The position numbers and the translations under genes were made by a program. Source: Bacillus sp. E(2018) (lineage in GTDB: Bacteria > Bacillota > Bacilli > Bacillales > Fictibacillaceae). Taken from it: a stretch of DNA of 64,000 nucleotides. How positions within the stretch are numbered: the first letter of the stretch is position 1; each line of letters opens with the position of its first letter. The notes under the pieces were generated by a model that saw only the letters and a program-made list of their open reading frames with translations, was not told the DNA's origin and ran no database searches. The stretch covers positions 124,001 through 188,000 of the forward strand of contig NZ_SCOL01000002.1 of the NCBI RefSeq assembly GCF_005503015.1. Reading direction: 5' to 3'. Shown here piece after piece: positions 16,149 through 25,043 of the stretch.

Positions 16149-16418
16149 AAATGAATCATATAAGTTACTTTTTATTGTTTTGCATTCTAAACAGGCAAAT
16201 ACGCAAGCAATTCTTCTAATCTAATACATACCCGCCTAGCGTGAGAACCGTCCCTGCGCTTCCTTTAGTTGACAATCAAGTGCTTTAAGTTCACATGTTT
16301 TCTAAGTTTTCAAGTCACTAGTCGCTTTAAGTTTGTACGTACAATTTTGATAATGAGAATATGAAATCGTTTGTATTTCATGACAAATAGTACGTTTAAA
16401 CTAACGAACTTGTACGAG

Positions 16419-16808
16419 CTATTCGTATGGTACAGTACCAATGAATTTAATTTCTATATTTTCGGATTCATCTCCACTTTTCGCTTCATTGTATTGAAAA
16501 TCATAGAGTACAATAACAGAATTAATACTATATGCTAATTTATCGCCATTTATTAACTCTTTTATTTTTGGGATAATTAGTTCGCTATAAGAAAAATCAT
16601 TTAAAATATCGTCTACATTATTTTTAGGATTTTCATAAAAACAAATTTCAATGTTATCTTCATCATAATAACCAAATTCAAAGTTTGTTCCAAACTTTGA
16701 GTCTATTGAATCTCCATCTTCCGTATATTCTATATCAACATACTCCTCAAGATTTTTAAACGATTTAGAAACTCCAAACCACACTGAAGCCATTCCACTA
16801 TATTCCAT
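16419..16808 (-). CDS. Imm22 family immunity protein, partner of the LXG toxin
   Basis: 129 residues: MEYSGMASVWFGVSKS, an acidic middle (DSIDSKFGTNFEFGYYDED) and the sheet SVIVLYDFQYNE. It belongs to the Imm22 family but is diverged from 7157-7534. The ATG at 16808 is preceded by GAGGAGTGAT and lies 11 bases past the toxin stop, so the two genes are translated together. This is the only intact toxin-antidote pair of the island. Confidence 0.85.
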   Translation of the reverse strand: MEYSGMASVWFGVSKSFKNLEEYVDIEYTEDGDSIDSKFGTNFEFGYYDEDNIEICFYENPKNNVDDILNDFSYSELIIPKIKELINGDKLAYSINSVIVLYDFQYNEAKSGDESENIEIKFIGTVPYE

Positions 16809-16819
16809 ATTATCACTCC

Positions 16820-18634
16820 TCATTTTTTTAGAGTACCTGGTAATCCTTCTACTCCACCCTTGTATCTATAATGAGACCACATCTGTAACCTTCTTACAAA
16901 TGTATCATAGTCAAGTGATGTGTCTATTATCTCTAATATTTCATTATGCGCTCGCTTAGAACCCGGCGCACGATGATGTTTCCCTGGTGGATTAATAAAC
17001 TCAACATCTTTTGTTGGTGTTCTCAATTCTTGGATTTGTTTAGCACTTATCCCCCATCTTTTAAAAGTAGGTGCTCTTGCAATCATTAACCATTCATGTA
17101 ATTTCCCAGGCGTTCTCAATCTTGAAGAAATTACTTTTTTAACTTCAGGATTAGCCCACGCTATCTCTAATTCATCTATAGTTATATTGTCAAACCACCT
17201 AATAAACTCACCATCTCTTACACTAGGAATATCTTTTGAGTTATAAATATTAGTACGAGATGTAATTTTAACAAAATTATGTTGAATAACCTCCGATTTT
17301 CTTTGATTTGGAGTTTGTCTTTTTACTGTAGTTTCACCCGTACCCTTACCCTCAACCTCTCTCACCTTAGAAGCCTGCAAAACCATCAATTCTTCTTCAA
17401 CATTATCAAAATCTTTCAAATCAATAGTAAAGCCATCTGCAGCCAATCTCTCTTTTGAAAATAGCAGATTAAATTTCTCAAGATAAGCAGTGGATTTCTT
17501 GTTCACTACATACGTGTGTTTCTTTACTTTCCCCATGCCTTTAGCCAGATCTACTTTTGACACTTTAGAGAGCTTATCAATCCCTTTTCCACCTATGACG
17601 CTAACTCCTAATTGAGTGCCCATATAGGAAAAGTAGTGTGCCCGGCTGCCCGCATCTCCGTGAATAACTTCTTCGTTAAATGATGTGGATAGCTGATCCC
17701 AAGCCGCACTTCCTGTTTTGATGGGGTGCGCTGCGGCATATTTTAATCCATCGAAAGTTTCTCCTGGGTTTTTCACCATATTCACTAGACCGTCTACGGT
17801 ATCATCAAGAGCGCTACCTGATCCACTCTGAACGTTATCCCAAATTTCTGTGAAAAAGCCTTTTTCTTTTTTTAATGTATATACTTTAGCTTCCTGAGAT
17901 AGTTGCTTCATCGCACTCGGCATTCGTTCTGATCTCTTATGCTTTACATAACCGGCTGCCTGCGTTTTTAGTTCGCTTTGCATCTGAAACACTGAGCTCG
18001 TCTTATAAGCTTCTGCATTAAAGTATAATGGTGAAATATTCTCGTCTTGACGCGTTGCGTTTATCATTGCAGAGTACAGTTCATTTACTTGCTCTACTAG
18101 GTTCTGTAGCCCAAGATATTCTTGAGTGAGCTGCTGGTCGATTGCATTCACAGTTTCGACAGTTCGTGTCCGTTTCTTGTCGGCTTGATCCATCTGCTCA
18201 TCAAATGGATCTTTTGAAAAGACAGTTAATGATACAAGATCATTGATTCCATTAAAGATGTTCTGCAGAGAATCCTGTTGATCAGCGACTCTGTCTTTTG
18301 CTGATTTTAATCCTTGACTTACATTTTCCTCAAGAAACGGAACTTGAACGATTGAATTTTCGGCTAGATTAGCTTCTTCAGCATAACCCGGAATACTTTT
18401 GAAGAACTCAATGTTCACATCTATGAATCGAAGCCAAGCGTCTACGATATCACTTTGCGCTTGATAAAAGCCTTTGATCGCTTCTGCTCCATGTCCTTGG
18501 AATTGTCCGTCATCTACAATTTTACCAAACTCTTTTTTTAATCCAACAAACTGTTCTCGTAACTCCTCATAATGTTGGGCTCGCTCTTTGGTTGCAGCTT
18601 TTAAGGTTGGTGCTTCATAAACTTTGCTTCCCAT
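16820..18634 (-). CDS. LXG-domain polymorphic toxin (type VII secretion substrate)
   Basis: About 604 residues. Residues 1 to about 220 form the helical LXG targeting domain (SKVYEAPTLKAATKERAQHY, then GIND and DQADKKRTRTVETVNA). The middle is glycine-poor linker sequence with the pre-toxin element VDGLVNMVKNPGETF. The last 130 residues are the toxic tip: FDNITIDELEIAWANPEVKK, LRTPGKLHEWLMIARAPTF, GKHHRAPGSKRAHNEIL. I have seen similar tips on Rhs proteins but know no established name; the paired histidines suggest a nuclease (inference). The start at 18634 fits LXG alignments; an in-frame ATG at 18664 is possible. No WXG100 partner or secretion gene is present here. Confidence 0.87.
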   Translation of the reverse strand: MGSKVYEAPTLKAATKERAQHYEELREQFVGLKKEFGKIVDDGQFQGHGAEAIKGFYQAQSDIVDAWLRFIDVNIEFFKSIPGYAEEANLAENSIVQVPFLEENVSQGLKSAKDRVADQQDSLQNIFNGINDLVSLTVFSKDPFDEQMDQADKKRTRTVETVNAIDQQLTQEYLGLQNLVEQVNELYSAMINATRQDENISPLYFNAEAYKTSSVFQMQSELKTQAAGYVKHKRSERMPSAMKQLSQEAKVYTLKKEKGFFTEIWDNVQSGSGSALDDTVDGLVNMVKNPGETFDGLKYAAAHPIKTGSAAWDQLSTSFNEEVIHGDAGSRAHYFSYMGTQLGVSVIGGKGIDKLSKVSKVDLAKGMGKVKKHTYVVNKKSTAYLEKFNLLFSKERLAADGFTIDLKDFDNVEEELMVLQASKVREVEGKGTGETTVKRQTPNQRKSEVIQHNFVKITSRTNIYNSKDIPSVRDGEFIRWFDNITIDELEIAWANPEVKKVISSRLRTPGKLHEWLMIARAPTFKRWGISAKQIQELRTPTKDVEFINPPGKHHRAPGSKRAHNEILEIIDTSLDYDTFVRRLQMWSHYRYKGGVEGLPGTLKK

Positions 18635-18796
18635 ATTCACCGTTGCCCTCTCTAAAGTTTTCATTCACAGTACAGTAACCGTTAAAATTTACCATTAAAT
18701 TTTATACCCTAGTAATTGTAAATCAAACCGCACATTGTACTGTTTTTAGAGAGTTCGACCTAGTAAGACTTTCCTAGGTTAATGCCTAAAATAATA

Positions 18797-18823
18797 ATAG
18801 GAGAAACATGAATGTCCTCCTAT
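18797..18823 (-). terminator. Terminator of the ribulokinase gene
   Basis: On the minus strand ATAGGAG and CTCCTAT form a stem followed by TATTATTTT. Confidence 0.65.
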
Positions 18824-18838
18824 CCTTACGATTTTTAA

Positions 18839-20479
18839 TTATTTTAAAGTCAGCTGCTTTAACCGTTTCATTACATGAGGGCGCTTGTAGCCGAATTCGT
18901 CATGAATCTCTTTGTACAGTTCAAATAAAGCCTCGTATTTTTCAACATGCTTCGGCTTTGGATAGTACGTTTTTAGAAAAGGTTGTTTCATAGATTGCAC
19001 AACTTCCTCTAACTCCATTCCTCCTGCAGCGGCACCAAGCATGGCTGCGCCGATTCCGGAAGCATGGTCAGTGGAAGACACGTGAATCTCTCGGTTAAGG
19101 CCATCGGCGTAGATCTGCATGAGCAGTTCGTTCTTTTGTGGCAGCCCACCGCACGCATATACACGGTCAATCGCAATACCCCATGACTCGAAGTTATCAA
19201 TAATAATCTTTGATCCAAACGCTGTAGCTTCAAGATATGCTCGGTAAATATCCTCTGGCTTTGTTTGCAACGTAAGGCCAATTAAAGTGCCAGTTAAGTT
19301 AGAGTCAGATAAAACAGATCGATTTCCATTATGCCAGTCTAATGCAATCAAGCCAGTTTCCCCCGGTTCCTTCTGATTCGCCAGGGCTTCAAGATAAGTA
19401 AATAAAGATAGATTTTGTTTCTTCGCTTCCTCTAAATAAGAAGCTGGAGCTTGTTTTACATACCATCCAAAGAGATCACCAACTGCTGATTGACCTGCCT
19501 CATAAGCGTAAAAGCCAGGCAGGATACCATCTTTCACTACTCCTGAGATGCCCGGCACTTGAATAAACTCCTCATTTAACGTCATATGACACGTTGATGT
19601 TCCCATCACCATCGTGAGTTGATTAGAATTTGATGCACCAACACCAAGGAGAGCAGAATGAGCATCAATGATTGAGACTCCAACAGGTAACCCTTGGGGT
19701 AATCCTAATGAGTTCGCCATCTCTTCTGTTAGACCGCCCGCTCGTTGACCAACCTTGCCTATCTTTCCTTGTAACTTTGTATGGACCATCTGCCCTAAAG
19801 AAGGATTTAATTCTTCAAAGAACTTTTGGGGAAAGCCTTCTTCCTCACTCCAAAAGGCTTTAAATCCAAGCGAACAATTGCTTCTCACCACTTCACCAGT
19901 CAGCTTTGCAACGATCCAATCTCCCGCTTCTAACATGTAGTCGGTAGCTTCATATACATCAGGTGCATGGTTAATCGTCTCAAGACATTTCGGAATAAAC
20001 CACTCTGTTGAGACTGTAAACCCGTACTTTCTCAGCCATTCACTTTTTTCAGATAAGGCTTTATCCAACAACGCTTGCGCTTCTTCTTTTGGGCCGTGAT
20101 GTTTCCAAAGTTTTACCCACGCGTGAGGATTATTTTCATATTCTTTTAATGAACATATGGGATCGAGATTTTCATCCACACAGATAAAAGTAGAAGAAGT
20201 AAAATCAATTCCTATTCCTTTTACTTCTTGGTGTTGGATGTTAGCTTCTTTCATAACAGCAGGAATGCCATGATATAACACATCGAGATAATCTTGAGGA
20301 TGCTGCAGAGCAAAATCGGGAGGAATCTGAACACTCTGGTCGGTTGGGAGGACATCAACCATGACCCCATGTTTATAGGGAACTGTACTTACGGCTTTTA
20401 TGGTTCCAGTATTAACCTCAACCACGAGCACTCGTCCAGATTCTGTGCCAAAATCAATACCTATTGAATAACCGGACAT
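18839..20479 (-). CDS. FGGY carbohydrate kinase, ribulokinase (AraB)-like
   Basis: 546 residues, normal for AraB. The N-terminal phosphate-binding loop is IGIDFGTESGR; ALQHPQDYLDVL, SSTFICVD, KLWKHHGPK, VMGTSTCH, GYEAGQS-like and ALDWHNGNRS segments follow, matching B. subtilis AraB closely by memory. It phosphorylates ribulose to ribulose 5-phosphate in the cytoplasm; AraB enzymes also accept ribitol and L-arabitol. There is no araA or araD beside it, and it carries the same operator decamers as the importer and dehydrogenase genes, so a pentitol pathway is more likely than arabinose. The ATG at 20479 lies behind AGAGGTG. Confidence 0.9.
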   Translation of the reverse strand: MSGYSIGIDFGTESGRVLVVEVNTGTIKAVSTVPYKHGVMVDVLPTDQSVQIPPDFALQHPQDYLDVLYHGIPAVMKEANIQHQEVKGIGIDFTSSTFICVDENLDPICSLKEYENNPHAWVKLWKHHGPKEEAQALLDKALSEKSEWLRKYGFTVSTEWFIPKCLETINHAPDVYEATDYMLEAGDWIVAKLTGEVVRSNCSLGFKAFWSEEEGFPQKFFEELNPSLGQMVHTKLQGKIGKVGQRAGGLTEEMANSLGLPQGLPVGVSIIDAHSALLGVGASNSNQLTMVMGTSTCHMTLNEEFIQVPGISGVVKDGILPGFYAYEAGQSAVGDLFGWYVKQAPASYLEEAKKQNLSLFTYLEALANQKEPGETGLIALDWHNGNRSVLSDSNLTGTLIGLTLQTKPEDIYRAYLEATAFGSKIIIDNFESWGIAIDRVYACGGLPQKNELLMQIYADGLNREIHVSSTDHASGIGAAMLGAAAGGMELEEVVQSMKQPFLKTYYPKPKHVEKYEALFELYKEIHDEFGYKRPHVMKRLKQLTLK

Positions 20480-20494
20480 TTTATTCACCTCTTA

Positions 20495-20510
20495 TGTAAG
20501 CGCTTTTTCA
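20495..20510. promoter_or_regulatory. Candidate cre (CcpA) site of the ribulokinase gene
   Basis: TGTAAGCGCTTTTTCA contains the palindromic AAGCGCTT core. It lies immediately upstream of the ribosome binding site, as expected for a roadblock cre. Read on the minus strand it matches the consensus except for the first two bases. Confidence 0.5.
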
Positions 20511-20542
20511 TAATCATATAGAAAATTTAGGTTCTTCTCAAT

Positions 20543-20593
20543 ATAAATGAGCAGAAGTGAGTAAATAAGGAACTATAATTTGCAAAAATGAAC
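20543..20593. promoter_or_regulatory. DeoR-type operator upstream of the ribulokinase
   Basis: Plus-strand units ATAAATGAGC, AGAAGTGAGT and AAATAAGGAAC follow each other in 10-11 bp phase, and AAAAATGAAC lies 10 bases further. The first is the exact complement of GCTCATTTAT found at the other two sites of the regulon. Confidence 0.5.
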
Positions 20594-20650
20594 ATTCCAA
20601 CGCCATTTTTGATAAATAAACATGTAAATCACGAGTTTATAAAATATAAT

Positions 20651-20674
20651 AAGCATTCCATTTGTGGAATGCTT
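20651..20674. terminator. Terminator of the PD-(D/E)XK gene
   Basis: AAGCATTCCA and TGGAATGCTT form a perfect 10-bp stem with a four-base loop, followed on the minus strand by a T-rich stretch. Confidence 0.75.
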
Positions 20675-20684
20675 AAAATACTAT

Positions 20685-21752
20685 TTATCCTCTAGCTTCC
20701 CATTTTAACTCAGGGAATTTGGCTTTAAGCGTATGTAATTCTTCTAATCTCTCAATTATATAATTTTGTACACTCTCAATATGGTCAGGTTCAGATAAAA
20801 AATTTAGTAGTGAATGATCTACATAAACAATAAATTCATCCTTTTCATCCTCTGGACCTTCAAATGTCCAATTAGGATATTCAAGACAGAAGTTTTCAAT
20901 CGCTTTTATTAGTTTGTCTTTGTTTCTGCAATTTGCTGATACTTCTAAGAAAACCGTAATATCAGGATACTCATCATCTGTAAACCAGAACCCGCAACCA
21001 ACAAATTTCCAATCACTTTGGTCACTAAATAATACATATCTGTTATAATCTCTCAATTGCTTTGCTCTGTTAATCCATTGCATAGGCCTACCAAACAATA
21101 ATTCAAATGAGTGCTTCAGCTTTCCTCCTAATGTATCGTCCAGCATGGATTGTAGCTTGTATAAATTTTGCAATGCATTGATATCAACAGGGGAAAACTT
21201 TCTACTTTTGTTCAATTCATTAACCTCCATGTATCTCATAACTTCTTCTATGTATAGATCTTCTTCAAAAAACTGTAGCCAATCATATATTTGATACCAT
21301 TGAATCTGATGAAATTGAGTTCCTAATGCGGCATATTTGTCTTCTTCTTTAGGATCATATTTTTCAGTGACATATAGCAAATATGTAAAATAACCTTTTG
21401 ATTGATGTATTTGTAGATGGTCATAATAACGTTTTAACTGAAATTGACCTTCTCCACTACCTAATTTGTTCTCCAAAAAAATTAAATGCTTACCTTTCTT
21501 ATTCTCAAAAGTAATTACTAGGTCTGGCCTACTATCGGTTTCATGATTAAGCAATTTGTTATACGTCTTTTGAGTAGAAACTCTAATTTTATCTATTTCG
21601 TTAAAATCCTTATGTATGAATTTATGAATAAAACTGGTTAATATCTTTTTATTTTTAAAAATAGGCGCAACTAACTCCGTTAAATAGTCTTCAAATGGAT
21701 TGGTGGTGGAATATTTCACTAAATCATAAAGTCTTTTAAATGTTGTCTGCAT
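20685..21752 (-). CDS. PD-(D/E)XK nuclease superfamily protein
   Basis: 355 residues. The active-site pattern is visible near residues 74-96: DSRPDLVITF, then IFLENKLGSGEGQFQLKRYY, giving Asp77 and Glu94-x-Lys96. This is the PDDEXK_4 style found in restriction-like nucleases and in proteins of unknown role. A long C-terminal region follows (FVGCGFWFTDDEYPDITVFL). The ATG at 21752 lies eight bases after AAGGAG. It stands alone between the kinase and the protease. A defence role is possible but not shown by its neighbours. Confidence 0.8.
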   Translation of the reverse strand: MQTTFKRLYDLVKYSTTNPFEDYLTELVAPIFKNKKILTSFIHKFIHKDFNEIDKIRVSTQKTYNKLLNHETDSRPDLVITFENKKGKHLIFLENKLGSGEGQFQLKRYYDHLQIHQSKGYFTYLLYVTEKYDPKEEDKYAALGTQFHQIQWYQIYDWLQFFEEDLYIEEVMRYMEVNELNKSRKFSPVDINALQNLYKLQSMLDDTLGGKLKHSFELLFGRPMQWINRAKQLRDYNRYVLFSDQSDWKFVGCGFWFTDDEYPDITVFLEVSANCRNKDKLIKAIENFCLEYPNWTFEGPEDEKDEFIVYVDHSLLNFLSEPDHIESVQNYIIERLEELHTLKAKFPELKWEARG

Positions 21753-21816
21753 CACGTTCACTCCTTACCAAAGAAAGTCTTCCAAGATCATTGCCATACT
21801 TCAGTATTTATTTACA

Positions 21817-21844
21817 TTGAATATTTTACCAAACGTGATAGTAT
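21817..21844 (+). promoter_or_regulatory. Promoter of the HtrA-like protease
   Basis: TTGAAT, a 16-base spacer and TAGTAT. The spacer and flanks (ATTTTACCAAA, then AAAAGTA) are nearly the same as at the c-di-GMP riboswitch promoter 48172-48199, so the two are duplicates. Confidence 0.65.
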
Positions 21845-21968
21845 AAAAGTAGGTTAAATTTACATATAAAGGTATATGCACGTTAAGTATAGGTATATTG
21901 TACCGGTGCGCCTGTTTTCAAACATAATATCTTTATAACCTACAACAAGTTTGTAGGTTTTTATTTTC
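21845..21968 (+). promoter_or_regulatory. Leader with terminator, decayed riboswitch candidate
   Basis: After the promoter the leader keeps ATAAAGG and a segment ACCGGTGCGCC reminiscent of the 3' side of a c-di-GMP-I aptamer, but the conserved GGACGCAAA core is absent. An intrinsic terminator (AACCTACAA/TTTGTAGGTT plus TTTATTTT, about 21938-21968) stands 32 bases before the start codon, so expression may still be controlled by attenuation. Confidence 0.4.
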
Positions 21969-21999
21969 AATAAACCATATGAAAGGTGAAGCATTTACG

Positions 22000-23301
22000 A
22001 TGAAAAAGATATTTATGACTTCCATGATGGTAATGGTTGTTCTTGTAACGGGGTTATCGCTCGCCTACTTTTTGTATACAAAATTCCCACCAGGTCAAGC
22101 GCAACCTACAATAACTGAAGTAAAAACACAAACCATAACCAAAGAAGTAAAAGTACCGGTAGAAGTCCCGACAAATGAAAAATCAAATTTAAAATCTATT
22201 ATTAAAGCTACCCAAGACAAAGTAGTGCAGATTGAAACATCAAACAGCCAAGGTTCGGGTTTTCTCTATAACAACAAAGGTGATATCGTAACGAACGCAC
22301 ATGTTGTTGGATATGAAGTGGATGTTACGATCCGGATGAGCAACCAGCAAACGTACCAAGGGCAAGTCATCGGACGCAGTGACCATACGGATGTTGCCCT
22401 AATTCGAGTTCCAGAGCTAGCCCATACAACACCTCTAAAAGTTAAACAACAAAAATCAGAAACAGGTGACGACGTCGTTGCATTAGGAAGTCCCCTCGGA
22501 CTACAAAACACCGTAACAGTGGGTATCATCAGTGGTTTAGACCGGTCTTTTCAATTAGATCCTTACTATTATGAAAATATGTATCAGATTACAGCACCAA
22601 TTTCGCCTGGTAACAGCGGAGGACCCATCGTTAGTGGTATAGACGGTTCAGTGCTTGGAATCAACTCTGTAAAGTATGTAAAAGAAAATAATATTGGCTT
22701 TAGTATTCCTATGTACTCTGTTCTTCCTACTCTACAAGAATGGTCGAGAAATCCGATGAAGCTTACTCCATACGAAGAAGACTATCAATACGATTACGAA
22801 GTTCCTGAATATGATGGTGACCTCTCAGAAGAATATGAAGAGTATAACGAAGAGGATTCCTATGAGGAGTATGGTACAGATGAGGATGCAGACATATATG
22901 AGGACTATAGCGAAGGGCCTTATGAAGATGAATATAATGGAGAAGGCTTTGATTCTTCTTTAGACTTAACATTTGAAAATGCTGAAAATATGGTCTATAC
23001 CTACTATGATTATGTAAATGCAGGAGAATACAGCCTAGCTTACGATCTGATCGGTGGTAACTGGAAAGCATCCTCTCCTTCATTAGAAGAGTTCACGGAA
23101 GGTTATGCTCAAACCTTGAGCACATATATCACCAATTCATATGTAACAGATAACGGAGACGGTACTTTCCAGGTTGAGATTACGTTAGAAGCCCAAGAGT
23201 ATGTAAACGATGGTGAGCAAACTTCGATTTATCAAGTGAGTTATATGGTTGGTATAGAAGATGATGTGCCTAAATTGTTGAGTGGAGAAGTAGTAGAATA
23301 A
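22000..23301 (+). CDS. Membrane-anchored HtrA-like (S1C) serine protease
   Basis: 433 residues. A single N-terminal membrane segment (residues 5-27) anchors the protein outside the cell. The trypsin-like domain has the triad His101 (TNAHVVG), Asp131 (HTDVALIRV) and Ser206 (SPGNSGGPI). Unlike HtrA/DegP there is no PDZ domain; an acidic, Tyr/Glu-rich linker of about 80 residues follows, then a small C-terminal domain (YDYVNAGEYSLAYDLIGGNW) that resembles NTF2-like folds. The start at 22000 has AAAGGTGA upstream; an in-frame ATG at 21979 lacks one. A decayed paralogue is at 49290-50079. Confidence 0.88.
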   Translation: MKKIFMTSMMVMVVLVTGLSLAYFLYTKFPPGQAQPTITEVKTQTITKEVKVPVEVPTNEKSNLKSIIKATQDKVVQIETSNSQGSGFLYNNKGDIVTNAHVVGYEVDVTIRMSNQQTYQGQVIGRSDHTDVALIRVPELAHTTPLKVKQQKSETGDDVVALGSPLGLQNTVTVGIISGLDRSFQLDPYYYENMYQITAPISPGNSGGPIVSGIDGSVLGINSVKYVKENNIGFSIPMYSVLPTLQEWSRNPMKLTPYEEDYQYDYEVPEYDGDLSEEYEEYNEEDSYEEYGTDEDADIYEDYSEGPYEDEYNGEGFDSSLDLTFENAENMVYTYYDYVNAGEYSLAYDLIGGNWKASSPSLEEFTEGYAQTLSTYITNSYVTDNGDGTFQVEITLEAQEYVNDGEQTSIYQVSYMVGIEDDVPKLLSGEVVE

Positions 23302-23320
23302 TTACGTAATATGGAAAATA

Positions 23321-23346
23321 AAAAGCACTGCGGCCGCAGTGCTTTT
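23321..23346. terminator. Bidirectional terminator
   Basis: AAAAGCACTGCGG and its complement form a perfect palindrome between the convergent protease and esterase genes, with A and T runs on the two sides. Confidence 0.85.
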
Positions 23347-23402
23347 ACCTTGTTAAACTTACAAAATCAATTTAGTTACTCGCATGGAGTTTTATTATCT
23401 GC

Positions 23403-24689
23403 TTAATTCTTTTTATGTTTAATACTAACTGACAACTCGTCCCCAGCATGTTTTGATGTAAAATCTAAACTAACACGCAGTCTTCCTTCATCATCCGCAC
23501 GTGTCTTCACAACTCTAGCACCACGATCACCTTTAATCTTCACGTGATACTTTCCGTTCGGCTTAAACCAAGGTGCTGTCTGAACATCTGCTTTTCCTGA
23601 ACCCTGAAGCTTAAATCCTGTCTTCTTCACGTCGGATAATCTAGCAAACTCCATTTTCTCTCGATCGAATGTAACATCCCAGCCGTAGATAGAAAAGGAT
23701 GATTCAGCCGACTTATATTGAAAAGGAATCGGCGCTTCTGGGGGATTATTAAAGATGTCCATGAACCGAGGCAACGTTTGGTGCAGATTGCGCTGCCAAT
23801 ATCCCCAAGTATGAGAACCTGGTCCGTAACTATCCCACACATGTGAAATATTCAGTTCATCTAACCGATTATGAAGACTCGTTGACATCACAAAACACGT
23901 TTCTTCAACCGGAGATTCCAAACCACCATCCAACGGTCCGCCCGCTTCACCTGTTCCCGTGTGAATAGCAAGATCCACACCTTGCAAGTTTTCTGCTAAG
24001 TCCCATGGATTATGGCTTCTCCAGATAATCTCGTTCGTTTCCCTGTCACCCCAAACCGTTCCAGGTGGCACTTTTTCCTGATTCTGAAAAATTGTTTTCT
24101 CTAAAAACTCAGGATCTAGGTTCGTATCAAGTACACCTGAAAACGAGGCTGCAGCTACAAAAAGATCGGGATGTCTTGCCGCGTATGACATTGCACCAAA
24201 GCCACCCATGGATAAACCAGCTACTGCTCGTCCTTCTCTTGTTCCTTTTGCACGATAACGTTGCTCTATCCACGGAATGAGTTCTTTTATATGATACTTC
24301 TCCCACTGAGGCGGTCCATAGGCACCTCCGTTATACCAGTCCGAATAACTCGCACCTCTTCCCGCATCCGGCATAACCACAATCAACGGCAGATCCTCTG
24401 TTATCTTTTCAATATCCGTCCGAGCCGTCCATGCTTTATAGTCACCACAACAACCATGTAGCAAGTAAAGAACAGGGTATGTTTGCTCTGATTCCTCATA
24501 CCCTTTAGGCAAAATGACTCGCAGTGATGTCTGTTTACCTAATGCCGGACTATGGAGTGTAATGTCGTGAAGCCTCTCACTTAACGGGGTGTTGGATATC
24601 AGCTCTACTTTCGCTTGGGCATGTCCACTTGGATAAAGGGAAATGATCATGAGAAATGCAAGCAAACTTTTAAACGCGATTCGAAGCAT
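23403..24689 (-). CDS. Secreted esterase, antigen-85/esterase D-like
   Basis: 428 residues with a signal peptide (hydrophobic to about residue 20, cleavage near AQA). The alpha/beta-hydrolase domain has the oxyanion loop LLHGCCGDYKAW, the nucleophile elbow GLSMGGFG (Ser160) and a late histidine in GSHTWGYW. The family (putative esterase, PF00756 type) includes acetyl-xylan and feruloyl esterases and mycolyltransferases. A C-terminal beta domain of about 100 residues follows (SSFSIYGWDVTF...SIKHKKN). Substrate unknown. The ATG follows GAGGAGG. Confidence 0.85.
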   Translation of the reverse strand: MLRIAFKSLLAFLMIISLYPSGHAQAKVELISNTPLSERLHDITLHSPALGKQTSLRVILPKGYEESEQTYPVLYLLHGCCGDYKAWTARTDIEKITEDLPLIVVMPDAGRGASYSDWYNGGAYGPPQWEKYHIKELIPWIEQRYRAKGTREGRAVAGLSMGGFGAMSYAARHPDLFVAAASFSGVLDTNLDPEFLEKTIFQNQEKVPPGTVWGDRETNEIIWRSHNPWDLAENLQGVDLAIHTGTGEAGGPLDGGLESPVEETCFVMSTSLHNRLDELNISHVWDSYGPGSHTWGYWQRNLHQTLPRFMDIFNNPPEAPIPFQYKSAESSFSIYGWDVTFDREKMEFARLSDVKKTGFKLQGSGKADVQTAPWFKPNGKYHVKIKGDRGARVVKTRADDEGRLRVSLDFTSKHAGDELSVSIKHKKN

Positions 24690-24835
24690 CTTATGTCCTC
24701 CTCTTCTACTTACCTTAATTTTCCTTATATAAGTATAAGATTACAGACCGCTTGCAAGTTTTACAATGAGGCTAATGGCTTCAAGTGAAAGAAGTGGCTT
24801 TGGGTAATATTTATCAGCAAACATTATTCCTCCAA

Positions 24836-24862
24836 TAAAAAAATCCCTGTATCCAGAGATTT
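24836..24862 (-). terminator. Terminator of the small membrane protein genes
   Basis: On the minus strand AAATCTCTG and CAGGGATTT pair across a four-base loop, followed by a T run. Confidence 0.8.
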
Positions 24863-24865
24863 TCT

Positions 24866-25027
24866 TTAGCTATTTATATTTCTATCCTGTTTCTTACCAC
24901 TATAAATTCTATAGATGATTCCAATAGCTGCGATAACCAACACAATCACAAGGGAAAAAGTGGTCTTGACATAGATGTTATAACCTAGAGCGAGTATAAA
25001 AGCCAAGAGTATGAATATGTTAACCAT
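24866..25027 (-). CDS. Small membrane protein
   Basis: 53 residues starting MVNIFILLAFILALGYNIYV, with two hydrophobic segments and a basic tail (IYSGKKQDRNINS). The ATG at 25027 has GAAAGGGG upstream. No family is recognised. The next gene ends 17 bases upstream, so the two form a small operon. Confidence 0.7.
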   Translation of the reverse strand: MVNIFILLAFILALGYNIYVKTTFSLVIVLVIAAIGIIYRIYSGKKQDRNINS

Positions 25028-25043
25028 GGATATAGCCCCTTTC

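Noticed and set aside
18839..20479. Complete arabinose operon
   Set aside because: The kinase resembles AraB, but araA, araD and AraR are absent and the operators match a DeoR regulon instead.
22763..23083. Minus-strand frame under the protease gene
   Set aside because: It is antisense to the acidic Tyr/Glu linker (hence His/Tyr-rich). The same shadow appears over the pseudogene at 49585-49905, which only reflects the shared linker.
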